From NCBI GenBank assembly GCA_965153455.1, contig OZ234498.1, positions 4,216,001 through 4,280,000 of the forward strand: 64,000 bases of DNA. The letters are read 5' to 3'. A program made the position numbers and the translations under genes. Every line of letters starts with the position of its first letter. Within the stretch, counting starts at the first letter, position 1. This DNA comes from Sphagnum compactum. Lineage: Eukaryota > Bryophyta > Sphagnopsida > Sphagnales. Positions 38,301-50,810 of this stretch are shown here, piece by piece. The notes below the pieces were generated by a model that saw nothing but the letters and a program-made list of their open reading frames with translations, was not told the DNA's origin and ran no database searches.

Positions 38301-39017
38301 AAACAAAAATTGTGGCTCTTTTGTTGGCTGCCGTTTTGTTGATTAGTCAAGTAAACGTACATAATGGGAATGTGGACATTACCTTGAAATTTTGGTGCAT
38401 CTTTTGTTTATTGGCTCTGCCTGTGACAATGAGACTAAGAGACAAAAACAATGTAGTTTTTTCATTTGGTCTCACATTGAAGGGATGTTCACCAGGTGTT
38501 GCTCTGAACTAAGAGTTGCAGTTTTTGGGATCTTCAAGGAATATTTTGTTTGCTAGTTGCTAGTAAAGAAACCATTTCTCTAATTTTGATTTTTAGATAG
38601 GACAATAAGTTCCATGTCAATCAAAATTTTTGATTTGGAAATATACATAAATTCTCCAAATTAGTTCTAATGTACTATTAGTGCAATATCACAACCCTTC
38701 TTTATCAATGAACAAGCTATTATACACGAGGAGGTGAATCCTTGAAAGCCCCTTTGATCCTTTACTCATAATCATCCTTTTTGTTAATTAACGCAAGTGG
38801 TTTGGAACCTTACTTGACATGGCATGGTAAAGTTCCAATCAAAGAAATCTGAAAACCTAGAATAGATCTTCACCAAATTAATAAGATTGATTCAAAATAT
38901 TATTGTATTTTCACTTATCTAATTATACTAATGGACCGAGTCAGTAATAGTCCAATTATTCCAATGGGGTGTTATTTTGATCTGTTTTGGTGCAAGCCAA
39001 ACTTGATCACCAAACTT
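38301..39017. other. Intergenic DNA, nothing recognised
   Basis: AT-rich sequence between the NUA 3' flank and the short tandem array at 39018. Nothing with coding character was seen. Confidence 0.4.
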
Positions 39018-39188
39018 GAAATTGGGTGATTGTTCTTCAGGTGGTGAACTTGTCGAAAATTGGGTGGGTTGTTCTTCAGGTGGTGAAGTTGTTGAAACTT
39101 GGGGTGGTTGTTCTTCAGCTGGTGAAACTTTGAGAAAAATTGGGTTGTTGTTCTTCAGCTGGTGACCTTGTTGAAAATTGGGTTGTTA
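39018..39188. repeat. Tandem repeat of 37-40 bp, four and a half copies
   Basis: The unit GAAAATTGGGTGGTTGTTCT followed by TCAG(G/C)TGGTGAA..TTGTT begins at 39018, 39055, 39094, 39133 and 39173 (partial). Copies differ by substitutions and one to three base indels. Confidence 0.9.
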
Positions 39189-39989
39189 AACACTTCATGT
39201 GGTGTTTGATCAACATTTATCGTTGTTAAGGTTTCTTCTTTTTTGGAAACATGATGAGTGTCACATTGCTAGAAGGCATGAATTGAGTTTCCAGAAAAGG
39301 AGTTTTCACAGTAGCTTGCTTCAAAAACTCCATTGCAAATTGGAAAACAAAAGTGTGACTTCTCACCCAGTTTTGCAGAAGGCCCACTTTAAAGGGCTTC
39401 ACCCCAGCCCAATAGTTGCAACAATTGGGATCTGTAAATCTTTAAATTGACAATTATACAAATTGCATCCAAAGGAATGCAAAACAAAAAGTTTCCAAAA
39501 AAAAAAACACAAAAAAAACAAACCCTTTCAATAAAAGATCATTGAAACAGAAAACATAATTAATGTTAATGTTAATTGGGTTTCCGGGAGTCTTGTACAA
39601 ATTGAATGGAGACTCAAGTCTCACATTGATATTGTATCTTCATACTAGTGAATCACACGAGCACATACACAATCACAGCCTTGAACTTTAGTATCTATGG
39701 TTACAGTACTCATTCACCCACCATCTTACAGTATGACAATTCCTGCAGTCATGAAAAGTTGTCTCCCAGATCTGATCTAAATGATTGCAATTATCCAAAA
39801 CAGATTAAAAATCAATTGCAGAAAATTCTAGAGTGTTTTTAGAGTTGATTTGTTTGCAAACAAAGGGAACAGACTTGCATTGTAATTCCAAAAACTTCCC
39901 ACATCGTACATGTGTCTGAAGTGGGGATAATAAGATAGGAGTTGAACGCATGGCCCACAAAAGATAAACATTGACTAGAAGCTCTTAGA
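39189..39989. other. Intergenic DNA downstream of the reductase gene, nothing recognised
   Basis: This is the 3' flank of the minus-strand reductase gene, with an A-rich run near 39498-39520. I cannot place the reductase transcript end. Confidence 0.4.
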
Positions 39990-42252
39990 TCAAGGCCTGT
40001 TATTTTTCCTATGAATTTTGACCAGTTGCCATTTCATGCCAATGGTACCCAAGAAGGTTAGCAACCTAAAGGTAAAGCAGGCTATAGCCTCTAGGAAGTT
40101 GGTGGCAAAGGACTCACTGGGAATAAATCCTCGTGTGAGTACTGCTATTAGAGAACCCAGATAAGGGGTGGTGGTGATCAAGAAGGAGCCTGCTTTGATA
40201 CCTGCAATTGAAGTTTTGGCTACCTCATCTGCTGACTCTGCTCGCCTCCGGTCATACAGACAAGTCCATCTCATCCCCTCCACAAGCTCTGGGTCTGTGC
40301 TAACTGCATGAGGAACAACAAGATTCAAGGAAGGAGAGAATGAAGTGGAGATTTTCCAATTGTTCACATGAAAAATCATGGGTCTTCACAGGGGTAATTC
40401 CCCATGACAAAAAATGAGAATACCCATGATTTTGAGAATACTCAAGACCCTAAAAATCCATAGCAACTCATTTTTTGTTCTGGATTCAAGCTGGCAAAAG
40501 TCATCAAGAACAGTTACAAGTGCATTTCATGATAACCCTTTTTTGACTAGTGGCAGTGCTTGCATGATGGGTACTACGTACCATCGTCCAAAAACGCACT
40601 CTCAACGAAGCCTGGGCACACCAAGTTGACCCGCATGTTGAACGGAACAAGCTCCATCGCCAGCGATTCTGCAATACCTTTCACGGCATGCTTGGTGCCT
40701 GTGTACACAGAACTTCCATACAACCAAGCCTGCAGCAGTCACAGAACATAGGTTTAAGCTTATTTATTTACTTGACCACCAGCCGCAGCTCAGGGTTTCT
40801 TTTAAGGGATTTTGTGATGTCGTCAAAGTGGTGATCATCTTCAAAATTGTTTAGCCAAATATGGATACATACAAAGTATGAATGATGAAAAAAAGCAGAT
40901 TCATTTTATATTCTTGGCTACTTGCTCGAACTTATCATAAAAATCTGATGATTTGGAATTTTTTTTCTTGGGAATCTGGCAAATTTTTGGTTTCTTCATG
41001 CGCAAACAAAAACGTCTGCTGGAAACCAGGGTTTCAAAATGAACAATCAGGCTTTCGAAATGAACAACGTTCGTGGCTTATGGTCTCTTTCCATTCGGCT
41101 GCCGTGATCACTAATGGGAAGCCACTGTTTGTAGGGCCTTGTTTCTTGCTCCGGGGACAGCTACTTCTCACAGGAGAGCAGAAACTGTGGTGAAAATATG
41201 TAATTAATCATGTTAGGAACTCTAGGAACAAATGCTTTTATGAAAAAGGGACAGATGTCACTGTACGTATGGCGAGTCAAAGTTTAACTCATTGCTCTGA
41301 CAACTCCTGCAATTGGTCAATCTTGAGCGGTGGTAGTAGTAGAGCTGTGAGATGACTGCGAACAAAGCTAGTTGAAAAAACATAATGGAAAGCTAGTGTG
41401 AGCACAAAATCTGTGATCACAGGAGCCTAATGGAAAGATAGCCTTAGAACTATCATGAGAGCTTACCAATGACGCAAGACTGCCGATGAAGACGATAGCA
41501 ACCGGATGGCTACGACTGCGCTCTTTGAGTGACGGTAATGCGGCGTGTACTGGGTAAACGGTGCCCAGCAGATTCGTCTGAACAACGGCGTTCAGATCTT
41601 CCACAGAAACGTCCTCAAAGAATCCGCTTCGGGTGATGCCCGCATTGCAGATCAACACATCAATTGGCCTCCATGCCAATGCTTCCTCAATCACGCGAGC
41701 AATGGCAGCATAGTCTCCAACATCTGCTATCTGTAGAAAGAAAGCCCCGCGCACAAGTGTTGTGTTCTGGTGAGAAGCGGAAAAATCCAGGAGCATGTGT
41801 GAATGACACAGAAGCATCATAGAAAATTGAGAACTATAGACAGCTCCTCGTCTCTAGCGCCGCCGTCGGAAGAAGAATGTGCCGGAGCTGCAGCATTCAT
41901 GTGTACATACCTTTGTGAGAATTCGATTTGGGCTGCACTGCACCTCCTTGACAAGAAACCTGGCGGCCTCTTCCAGTTTGTCGCTCTTTCTAGCCACCAA
42001 GGTGACGAATGCTCCTTCCTGCAGCGACTTCTTGGAAAGCGACAAGCCAATGCCAGTAGAGGCACCTGTGATGAGGACATGCTTTCCTGAGAGAGATGGT
42101 ATGAAGTTGCGGTTGGAGTTCGGCTTCTTCACCTTCTTGTTGAAGATTCTTGTTGCAAGAATTATAAACGAAATGCCAAGAGTTGTACAGACTGCTATGA
42201 CTAACATCATGTTGGAAAACGGAAACATCGACAGATAGCAAGTTTCTGACAA
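39990..42252 (-). CDS. 3-ketodihydrosphingosine reductase-like short-chain dehydrogenase (KDSR/TSC10 type)
   Basis: KDSR/TSC10 reduces 3-ketosphinganine to sphinganine with NADPH at the ER membrane, the second step of sphingolipid synthesis. Exons in transcript order: 42252-41911, 41730-41467, 40729-40582, 40303-39990. The sum is 1068 nt, 355 residues, with matching phases and GT-AG sites; TSC10 proteins have about 330. Residues about 15-34 form an N-terminal membrane segment. TGASTGIG at 62-69 is the Rossmann nucleotide-binding loop, CNAG at 142-145 the SDR motif, and Y211-x3-K215 (YTGTK) the catalytic pair. The KAG(S/N)F segment and a hydrophobic C-terminal stretch followed by a basic tail also match TSC10. 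Several Met codons lie close together (residues 1, 9, 15, 16), so the start is uncertain. The gene looks intact but diverged around YTGTK, where TSC10 has YSASK, so it may be a paralogue rather than the main enzyme. It converges on NUA. Confidence 0.8.
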
Positions 42253-42913
42253 ACAAAATCAGCAAGACTGTAAACTTCGAATCCTAGAATTAGAATTCTC
42301 GTGCGAAAGATCTAAAAATTCGACTGTAACAAGATCTTTCTGCAACGCCGAGAAACAGGAGGAGGAGGAGGAGACTGCAATCAGGAGTAGCCCTAGTAGT
42401 AGAGTATCTTCAAACCCGCGGGGCACCTACGCAAAACACGTCCTGCAGCTAGTCAAGAGCACAATGGAGAAACCAGCCAGTGACACAAATATTGCCCTGG
42501 CTCCTCCAAAGAATCTAACAAAAACAGCTGATGATTTTCAATCCCAAAAGAAACAAACTACTGTTTCCCTCCAGATCTATCGACAATTGCTCTCTAGATT
42601 CGACGTCCTAGACCCCGGGAGCGCTGCGAAAATCGCTCATGAATTCCAAACAAAGCAATTGTAGTTTACATATGCTGTGCAGTCAAGCTACATATCCAGG
42701 AAACGGATCAGTTTCTCTTGTCCAATCCATTCAGGGGCGCAAAAGCAGATCTGTCTAAGTAAAAGTCATGTAGTAGTTCTGAAAGTGCAGGAAGTCTGCA
42801 AACATAAAGGAAGGAGCAGAACGACGACAAGAGAGAAAACAGAAGGAAAAAACAGCACTGAGAAATGCCCTGGATCCGACATAATTTTCCTTTTTTCTCC
42901 CTTTGCCTTTGCC

Positions 42914-42956
42914 GCTGCTGCTGCTGCTGCTGCTGCTTCTTCTTCTTCTTCTTCTT
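42914..42956. repeat. (GCT)n(TTC)n microsatellite
   Basis: About eight GCT/TGC units pass directly into about six CTT units. Confidence 0.95.
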
Positions 42957-43315
42957 AGGCTAGCTCTCGGCTGATCCTACACGCTCATCAGAAGAAGAAG
43001 CTACACAATCCGTGCAGGGACAGCCACACTTTTTCCATGAATCCTTCTTCGGTTGCAACTCTTCTTAAAGGCTTATCGATCGCCACAGAGGAGGATTGGA
43101 GGAGCGGAAGGGATTTATCAGAGGATTGGAGGCTGCGGGCTTTACCGGAACTCCTCGAGAATAGACATCCAGCGAGCGAGCGAGGGAGAAGCAGTTCGCC
43201 GCAGCAGGAGGAGGACGTTAAACACCGCACTAGGAAGTTTGCGCAATTCTTGGATAGTAGTTGGGACGGTAATGTCGGTCCAAGTAGTCTCACCAAAATG
43301 CTGCCGAGCGCACCA

Positions 43316-43318
<3 letters not shown>

Positions 43319-43351
<33 letters not shown>
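43319..43351. repeat. (TC)n microsatellite
   Basis: About sixteen uninterrupted TC units. Confidence 0.95.
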
Positions 43352-43353
<2 letters not shown>

Positions 43354-43464
43354 ACAAAACCGCACCGGCCTTTTTTTTTTCCGCTGGCTATTTATAGCCA
43401 GAAATCTACATAAAAAGTTAAAAGTGCTAAAAAATCAAGTGTTTCTTTATGGGGGAGAATTTCA

Positions 43465-43753
43465 ATAGCCAGATTTAGACCAAAATTTAAGAAAAAAAAA
43501 TCCAGTTTTCTATATATGATTCAAGTACCCATAGCCAGAAAAAAAGGACATTAAAAAAACTTTCCTTTTATATTTAGGGTGTAACCAAATTTGGCTAAAT
43601 CTTCCTCTACATCATTTTTAATAGCCTGATTTAGACCAAAATTTAAGAAAAATCGCCAATTTTCTGTGTATGCTTCATAGCCAGAAAAAAAGGAATGATG
43701 TTTAAAAAACATTTACTTTTATATTTAGCATGTAACCAACCAAATTTGGCTAT
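43465..43753. repeat. Two-copy tandem repeat, period about 156 bp
   Basis: Both copies start ATAGCC(A/T)GATTTAGACC and include ATAGCCAGAAAAAAAGGA. Both end near CCAAATTTGGCT (copies about 43465-43596 and 43621-43753). Shorter relatives with TAGCCAGATTTGGCTA occur near 55260-55330, and a CCAAATCTGGCTAAA piece near 50227. This suggests a dispersed family of which this is a duplicated member. Confidence 0.8.
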
Positions 43754-44104
43754 CAAAGTGAGGAGGCCAAGAAAAAGAGTTTAGTTTTACAATTTATATA
43801 TAATTTGAAAAAATTATTTGATTTATGGTACCCTTTTGAATAAGTGATTTATATGGGGTGAGGCTGATCTACTGCTTGGAGATTTCTGGCAATGGGTTGC
43901 TTTTGGTATTCACAAGTGCCATATTAAAAAAGGGTTGGAACATGAGTTTTGGCGAGGGCACTCCTGGACACAAGCTCTAAGAAGACCCATCTCCAGCAAG
44001 GGTGTCCATCCAGTATACGACTTTGCCAAAAAAAAAAATTGCTCCCCATTCTTCAAGTTTATTTTTTAATTTTTACTTTCTTTTTTTTCAACCTCAGCAT
44101 ATAT
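43754..44104. other. Intergenic DNA, nothing recognised
   Basis: AT-rich flank between two repeat blocks. No coding character was seen. Confidence 0.4.
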
Positions 44105-44420
44105 ATGAAACTAAAATTGGTATTGCAAATAGGTGGGAGACTAGTAATAGCCAATGACCTGAACCAATTATTATGATTATGATTGGCCAATCAGCTGCTG
44201 CAGGGGTTAGCAGTCATATCATATTTTATTTCACGCTTCTCCTCTCTGGTACATGTCAGTCAGACTGTGCTGTGCCTTTCACCAGCCCCTCTGAGAGAGG
44301 CTTGAAAATTGTTTGAACTTTACCAAATTGTGCACAAATGTGAGGCCAAAACCAAACCATGTGGTGAGCTAAACCAATATGTTTTAACTTTTCTCATTAA
44401 TTTTAATGTGCAGGGGTCAC
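44105..44420 (+). repeat. Dispersed repeat family, copy A (about 315 bp)
   Basis: It shares an ordered set of blocks with copy C at 44811-45080. First comes an AATTGG..TGCAAATAGGTGGGAGACTAG-type start. Then come a GATTGGCCAATCAG block, AGTCATATCATATTTTATT, and AGGCCAAAACCA. It ends in AATTTTAATGTGCAGGG. The origin is unknown; no coding frame or clear terminal repeat was seen. Confidence 0.75.
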
Positions 44421-44563
44421 GTACTGAGACCATACCCATCTAGCATGTTTGCTGACTTTGCTGAGACTGGTGAAAAGCGCAGCACAGCTGTGCACCTCGT
44501 AGACAAGAGTGTAATAAATGAGATATGACTGGTTCTGCTTGTTTTTGATTCGCGAGTCAGAAA

Positions 44564-44636
44564 TGATTGGTCCAGGTGGTTTGCTATTAGTAATTTTCCC
44601 ACCTATTTGCAGTTCTCTTTCCAGTTTTTTTTATGG
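44564..44636 (-). repeat. Dispersed repeat family, copy B, inverted fragment
   Basis: Read on the minus strand it gives CCATAAAAAAAACTGG...CTGCAAATAGGTGGG...TACTAATAGC, the start block of the family. Only this block is present. Confidence 0.75.
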
Positions 44637-44752
44637 GTTCCCCCCAGAGAGGGTTGCAAAAAAAAAGATAATAACTAAACTTGGATGTGAGAATTTTTTT
44701 TTGGTAGGTTCACATATTGAGCACCGGTGGGGACGTCTCACCTTCAAGTTTA

Positions 44753-44776
44753 GTTATTTATTTATTTATTTATTTT
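44753..44776. repeat. (TTTA)n microsatellite
   Basis: Six uninterrupted TTTA units. Confidence 0.9.
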
Positions 44777-44810
44777 TCCAGCCTCAATGCTCATCCATTT
44801 TTAAAAAAAA

Positions 44811-45080
44811 AACTAGAATTGGGACTGCAAATAAATAGGTGAGAGACTATTAATAGCAACCGACCATTATGATTGGCGACCAATCAGATATAGGGAGAAG
44901 CAGTCAGATAATATTATTTATTAAACTCATCTCTGCAAAGTGTTAGGCTTTGTTGCTATGTTGTTTACACAACATTATTGAAGTATGCAAAAAAAAATGC
45001 TAGGCCAAAACCATTTTGTTGAGGTAAAAACTGCATGTGTTCAGTTTTGTTCATTGAATTTTAATGTGCAGGGCCACTTT
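44811..45080 (+). repeat. Dispersed repeat family, copy C (about 270 bp)
   Basis: Its blocks are in the same order as copy A: GGGACTGCAAATAAATAGGTG, GATTGGCGACCAATCAG, AGTCAGATAATATTATTTATT, AGGCCAAAACCA, AATTTTAATGTGCAGGG. The spacing is a little shorter. Confidence 0.75.
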
Positions 45081-48000
45081 GAAGTGAACACTTTGGAGTT
45101 GCTTGTCCTAAGTTACCTCCTCAACACTTATTTATTATTGAAGTACTTAACTAGTATTAAAAGGTTAAAGATATTATAGAATTTATTCCCATGCCCCTTT
45201 ACTTGCAAATTTTTTTTTTGTATTATTTAATGTAGCTAATGTCATTTTTTAACTTGGAAATCCTAAAAGGAAAACCCACAAAGTCCAAGATGAAGCTCAA
45301 AATATGCTGGGCATTTTAAGAAATTGGGTGGGCCAACAAACAGAGTAAGGAAAATTCATTGCATAAGGTACCCTCCGATTACACTAGGAAAATTGGCACG
45401 GTCTTTAGGTTCGATTATTATTCCCATGAATCTGTCATGGAGCTCAATCGGTTTGCATTTTAGTGAACTTTGTCGGCAGTGTTTTTTTTTTTTTTTTTTT
45501 TTTTCCCTGACAAAGTTTTTGGTGTTTATATTAAAAATTTGAGAAGTTTTTGTTTTTTCAGTGTAAATTTGAGGAAGTTTTTGTGATAATTTTACAAGAA
45601 GAATTTGAAAAATAAAATCAATTGCATTAAATTAAAAAAAAAGTATTCCTGCTTGTCAGGCTGCAAAGTAGCTTAGATTCCAGTAACATCCTTTTTATCC
45701 AAAAAAAAAGTTAAGAGTTCGTTAAATCCAGGAAAATCGAGGATAAATACCCTTAAAGAAATGCTACTAGTCCACCAAGACAGTCGCCATTTATTGCTAA
45801 TTACTGCTGGCGAGGATTGACCCTGGGAAGGAGCAGTGAAAATATATGTAGCAGCAGTGCAGTGCAGGCGCTCAGGAAAAAAGGAAAAGAAAGACAGGAT
45901 GAAACTCAGTTTATCACCAAAATTGATGGTTTTCTGGGTTTCACCGCCCCGCCCCCCTTGAATGCTAATGTACTTTTTGACAGGCTTTTTTGAATCTCAA
46001 TTACAATTTGGAAATAATGTATATTGTGAAATGCCTTACATAATTTCCTTACAAAAATAATGATAATTTTTTTGAGAATATTATGTATTTCTATTCAATG
46101 TAAAAAAATATAATATTAAATTTAAGTTTATAATAGACAAGCAATATTTGTAACCAATTTTAATTTTACACAATTTTGAAATTTGTAAATTGAGTTCATG
46201 TTAAAACTTATTGGTGTACATATAGAATAATGTTTTGAATATATTATAAGAACATTTGAATAAGTTTGAAATGATTTTATGGCACCCAAAAACATTATTA
46301 AAACATTATAACCAATGCTTTCATTTATATCCTTGTTTTAAAAATGATTTGGATTCATTTGAAAATGTTGTTTTCTTGAAAATAATTTTATATATACAGG
46401 CCTTTACACAATAGTATAAAATGACATTTTCTTGAGTCATAGTTCAATTTTAAAAAAATTTGCATGTAGGCTTGTTAATTATGGGAACTTTTTTATTTTC
46501 ATTAACAATAACCAATCATCTTGCACTGTGAAAATTAATTTAATGTCAATAGTCTAAAATCAAGTAGTCTAATCTCATATAATTACTATACAAGCAAACT
46601 TACACACAATGTCGTGATTAACTTAACATTTAAATGCAACAAAGACAACATGTCATAACTAAGTTTGTTCAATTACTTTCTCTTTTGTTGATTTAACATT
46701 TATTTTTTCAAATTTCTTGACCGATTAAATTTGCTATGTACAACAATATTTGGATATATGTATTTTCAAATTGAGTAAATCCACCTACATTGCATTTATC
46801 ACCAAAATTGCAACAAAAAAAAATCATAATTATACCATGATTACACTAAAGTTACATTTACACATAATTGTTCATTTAAAAAATAAGATGCATTGAACAA
46901 AATTGGAGTACATTCAAGTTGACTTTCACTACATGTACATATAAATTTACTTTCACATTTGTCCACTAAATTTGGATATTTGGAACCTTTTTTGGTAGAA
47001 ATAATCAGTAATTCATTTTAGTTGTATAAAATTAACGATAACATAATACTCTTATGCACAAGGACAATGAACAATATATCATAATTCAGAAAACAACATG
47101 GTGTTAAATGTTTTATTCATTTGACACCAAAACCCAAAATTGCTATTATTTCACACAATCATGAAATGTTTTTGTTAATATTAATCAATAAATCAAACAA
47201 ATAAATAAAAATTTGTTCAAACAAGCAAATGAACTTTAAGAAATCATGTTTTCACTCCATGTTCTTTAAATAAGGACAATTTTTCTTTTTACCAATTCAA
47301 CTTCTTCATTGTCTAAAGTAAGCGTTAAAAGTGAAAAAAAATCCATATAATGTTCACTTCTTAGTTATTTGACATTAAGAAAACCAACAAGCTTAAGAGC
47401 AAGCTTCTCCTTTCTTATTGCTTTTGAATTCAAATGCATGGTAATTGTCAATGTAAGCTTGGGGAAATTTACTAAAAGTTATGGCCATGTGTCCATGTCC
47501 TTGCATATCCCACACAAACTTCAAATTTGTGTAAGCAGTTCAAACTTATTTGTATTTAATATGTATTTGAACCCTAGTTGCATTTTAGTTGCATCTTACT
47601 TTATAAATTTTCATTTAATATTAAAAAATAAAATAAAAATTATTCATCCATTTTGTACCCTTTTTTCTTTTTATTTCATCCATGATGCAAATGTTATTCC
47701 CAATTTTTTCCTCCATTATGTAACATCGTTCCATAGGTTTTAATCTATGTTACAACCTTTGAAACATTTTAAAGCATTTATCATTATTTGATGGTTGACA
47801 AAAATTGCAAATTTCAAAATGAGTACCAACTTCCCCAAAGAAAAGTTTCACTAATGACAAGTGCTTCCCAACCTTCCTTGGCCAATCTATTACATGGTAG
47901 CAAAGTAATGGTTGTACTAATGGTTGTGGCATTTCCCGGGCCAAGTATTGCATGACAAATTGCTTGTTCAATTTCCTCGTTTTTCTATACAAGCTCATAT

Positions 48001-49217
48001 GGGATGAAGATGAAAATGGTGAAAGATTTGAAGGCAAGACCTCCCACTTAAACTAGAGATGGTCAATCAATGGCCACACCATTTTTTACTTATAAAAAAA
48101 TTGTAATTGAGGATAGTCATACCAATTTTTCAAATTAATTTCCTACTAGGCGTCATTGGTGAGCATGCATATTTTTGCATAAAAAATCAATGCATTTTAA
48201 TTTGTTACTCATGTTTAGTCCTTGCCAAAGGTTGGGTAATTATATTGCTCCCATTGCCATAGTTAGAAAGGGGGATCCTCTCAAAGAATAAGGACATCAT
48301 AGGCTCACGACGTGTTTTAGTGAAGTGAAATCTTACTTGACAATCGCTCATGTTTCATAAATTCAAATAATATTCCCTTAGGGTTTTTAAGTTGAAAAAA
48401 AATCTATGTACTATGGAATGGGCAAGCAAATTGCCTTATATGCTTGGTATGCCGCCCATGGAAAATTTTATATAGGGGAAGATAGGCAACACACTCAATC
48501 AATGTATGGGCATTTGTGAACTCATTCCATCGCGTTAACATCTTTGGTGAATGCTTATGATGCACTAATGAAATGACAAATGAAAACAACAACATGTGAA
48601 CCTTTTTTTGAACCTACATCTTTTGAAAGAAACCAAAGATTTTGCAAGTTAAATGGGATGAATTTTGGCTTGTTCACAATGCACATGGTTGTTGCCTTTA
48701 AAATAGGAAGTAGTTCAGGTATGAACCCTTTGAAGTCATTTGTGCACCCCCTTCCCCCCTCTTCCAATTATAATGCTTGAAGAACTGAAGTTTTAAACCT
48801 CTTTAAACTCAATTAGGTAATGGCCTAATTGAATCCACTCTCAATTACTAATAGTAAACAAAATGAGATATGAGAATAAGGGCTTAACTATGGGCATGTG
48901 GGGCATCTTCCTTTTTGGTTAGGAGTTAATACCTAGTGGACAAAGAAAAGCCAAAAGCATAGACTTGTGGATAAATTGGGGTAGTTGGATGAGATGTGCT
49001 TACATTAATTTCATCACATTGTGTGCCACACAATTCTCAAGCTCATTGTCAGAAATGGGATATAATAAGACAATAATCAAAGTCTTCAATTATATATATA
49101 TAGAGAGTGAGAGTGTGTGGTTGTGTGTGTTGTTGTTGTTGTACACTTATTGGGGGATCTTTTTTTATTCAACATACACAAAATACAAACAAGCTCACAT
49201 CTACCCAAAAACAAAAG
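45081..49217. other. AT-rich intergenic DNA, nothing recognised
   Basis: It contains a run of 23 T (45482-45504) and many short AT-rich blocks. Short open frames near 47369-48037 have no recognisable motif. No gene, RNA or terminal repeat can be supported. Confidence 0.5.
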
Positions 49218-49592
49218 TGTTGTTCACTAGATGTTAGATAAATAAATAAATAAATAAATAATTAAAAAACACTTAGCAAGGGAGCAAGAGAAGAAGAAAA
49301 AGAAAAAGGTGAAAGGGTTCAAAAATACAAACAAAAGACAACACTTGAAAGTGCAAAATGTACAATGGGGAAAGACCTAAGTGTTATTTAGGGTTCACTA
49401 AATATTAAAAATAAATAGATAAAATAACTAAATTTTGCACAACAACGAGAGACCTTAGTGTTGTTCACTAAATGTTAGTTATTAATTAATTAATTAAAGA
49501 AAAAACACTAGCAAGGGAGTGAGAGAAGGAGGAAAAAAAAAAGGATCGAAGTACAAACAAAAGACAACACCCAAAAGCACAATAAGCACAAT
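49218..49592. repeat. Direct duplication, two diverged copies about 240 bp apart
   Basis: Copy one (about 49218-49372) and copy two (about 49457-49592) share the order GTGTTGTTCACTA, an ATAA or TTAA short repeat, and AACACT(T)AGCAAGGGAG. They continue with a purine-rich run and ACAAACAAAAGACAACAC. A GGGTTCACTAAATATTA piece at about 49390 may be a third partial copy. Confidence 0.8.
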
Positions 49593-50483
49593 ATTTTGGG
49601 TATCTATGGATTTATTCCATAGGACAACTTGAGTCATAACAAGCTTCTAAAGGACGGTGGTGGTGCATTGGTGGGTGTTGGTTCATTCACTCTAAAAAAT
49701 CATTTTGATCGAGTGGTGACAAACGCAATGTCTTTTACAATAAGTCTTTTACAATAAGTAGGGGACTACGTTACAAGCCTTGTGCTCTATTCGAAGATTC
49801 GAACGTCCAAATATTTTAATATTTTAGTACTTTTTTTATTAAAAAAAAGATTCACTCTTGAGTGTCAAATAATTATTTTTTATCTTTTTAAAATCCACTT
49901 GTGCAGTGAAAATAAATAACTTATGAAATTTTGGCAATAAATTTTGGCAGCTTCCTTGGTAGATTCTTTTGACTCTTACCCTCTAACATGATGAGACCTT
50001 TAACACCATTTTGTTGTTGTTGTTGTTTAAAGAAAAAACAAAACAAAAATGGGGATACATAGTAATTTTTCACCAAATTTATAGGATGGAAATATGTTGT
50101 CAAATTATGTTTTTTGGCGAAAGTTTTGCCAATTGCCATATTATTATTATTATTTCAAAGTGGCTAAAATTTAGTGTTTTCCAAGTTTTTTAGTTGCAAA
50201 ATTATTACTTTCATATTTTCCCATCACCAAATCTGGCTAAAATCAACTTATGGAACCATGGTGTTTCAAAATTTGAATTTTGGGGGTTATGAAAGGAAAA
50301 ATGAGTTGAGCCCTCCGTCAATGTGTTCACATTGTTGAATTTTAGAATTTTTTTAAAATTTTGAGAATGTGAAAAATAAAGAATGTGTTCACACTCGTGC
50401 TACACTTGAAGAATAGAGATGTGCAAGATGACATTGATGTTGGGTTTTGCAGGCATGAGCCCAAAGACGGAAAGAGTAGAGTA
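49593..50483. other. AT-rich intergenic DNA, nothing recognised
   Basis: No feature can be supported here beyond short simple-sequence runs, such as (GTT)n at 50011-50027 and (ATT)n at 50140-50153. Confidence 0.4.
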
Positions 50484-50583
50484 GGGTAATGCCCCTCCGA
50501 GTGAGGTGTTCCCTTAAGAATTAACCCCTCGGTCTCAGGTAGGCACTTATTTTTAAAAACACCTCACTTTGAGGGCATTACCC
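50484..50583. mobile_element. Small hairpin element, about 100 bp (MITE-like)
   Basis: The left end, GGGTAATGCCCCTCCGAGTG followed by AGGTGTT (50484-50510), is nearly the reverse complement of 50558-50583, which runs from AACACCTCACTTTGAGGG to CATTACCC. The arms are about 26 bp with two or three differences and the loop is 47 bp. No target duplication was identified. Confidence 0.65.
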
Positions 50584-50810
50584 AACCTAAAATATAATCG
50601 GCCAAAAAAAACATTATTTAAATTTTCTTTTTCCGTGATACTAAAAACAAAAGTCCCACCCCATATGCAGAGGAAAGATTCCACTTCATATAGAGCCCCC
50701 TCTACACGCTCAAAGATTTTCAAGAGCATCGACAGGAACGCTGAGTACGTGACACTGCAAAAATATATTTCTCACATCCGAGTTTTAGTTACTAACTTTT
50801 TTCCAACTCC

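Larger units (their letters stand above)
42253..43465. promoter_or_regulatory. Upstream region of the reductase gene, with microsatellites
   Basis: This 1.2 kb is richer in GC than the DNA beyond it and presumably holds the reductase promoter, read on the minus strand. It contains a (GGA)n run near 42358-42371 and two longer simple repeats listed separately. Two open frames here (42464-42664 and 43037-43468) have no recognisable content. Confidence 0.35.

Noticed and set aside
42464-42664. 66-codon open frame upstream of the reductase gene
   Set aside because: No recognisable domain, no splice context and no homologue I can recall; possible but not supported.
43037-43468. 143-codon open frame through the (TC)n microsatellite
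   Set aside because: Its tail is translated simple repeat and the rest has no known motif.
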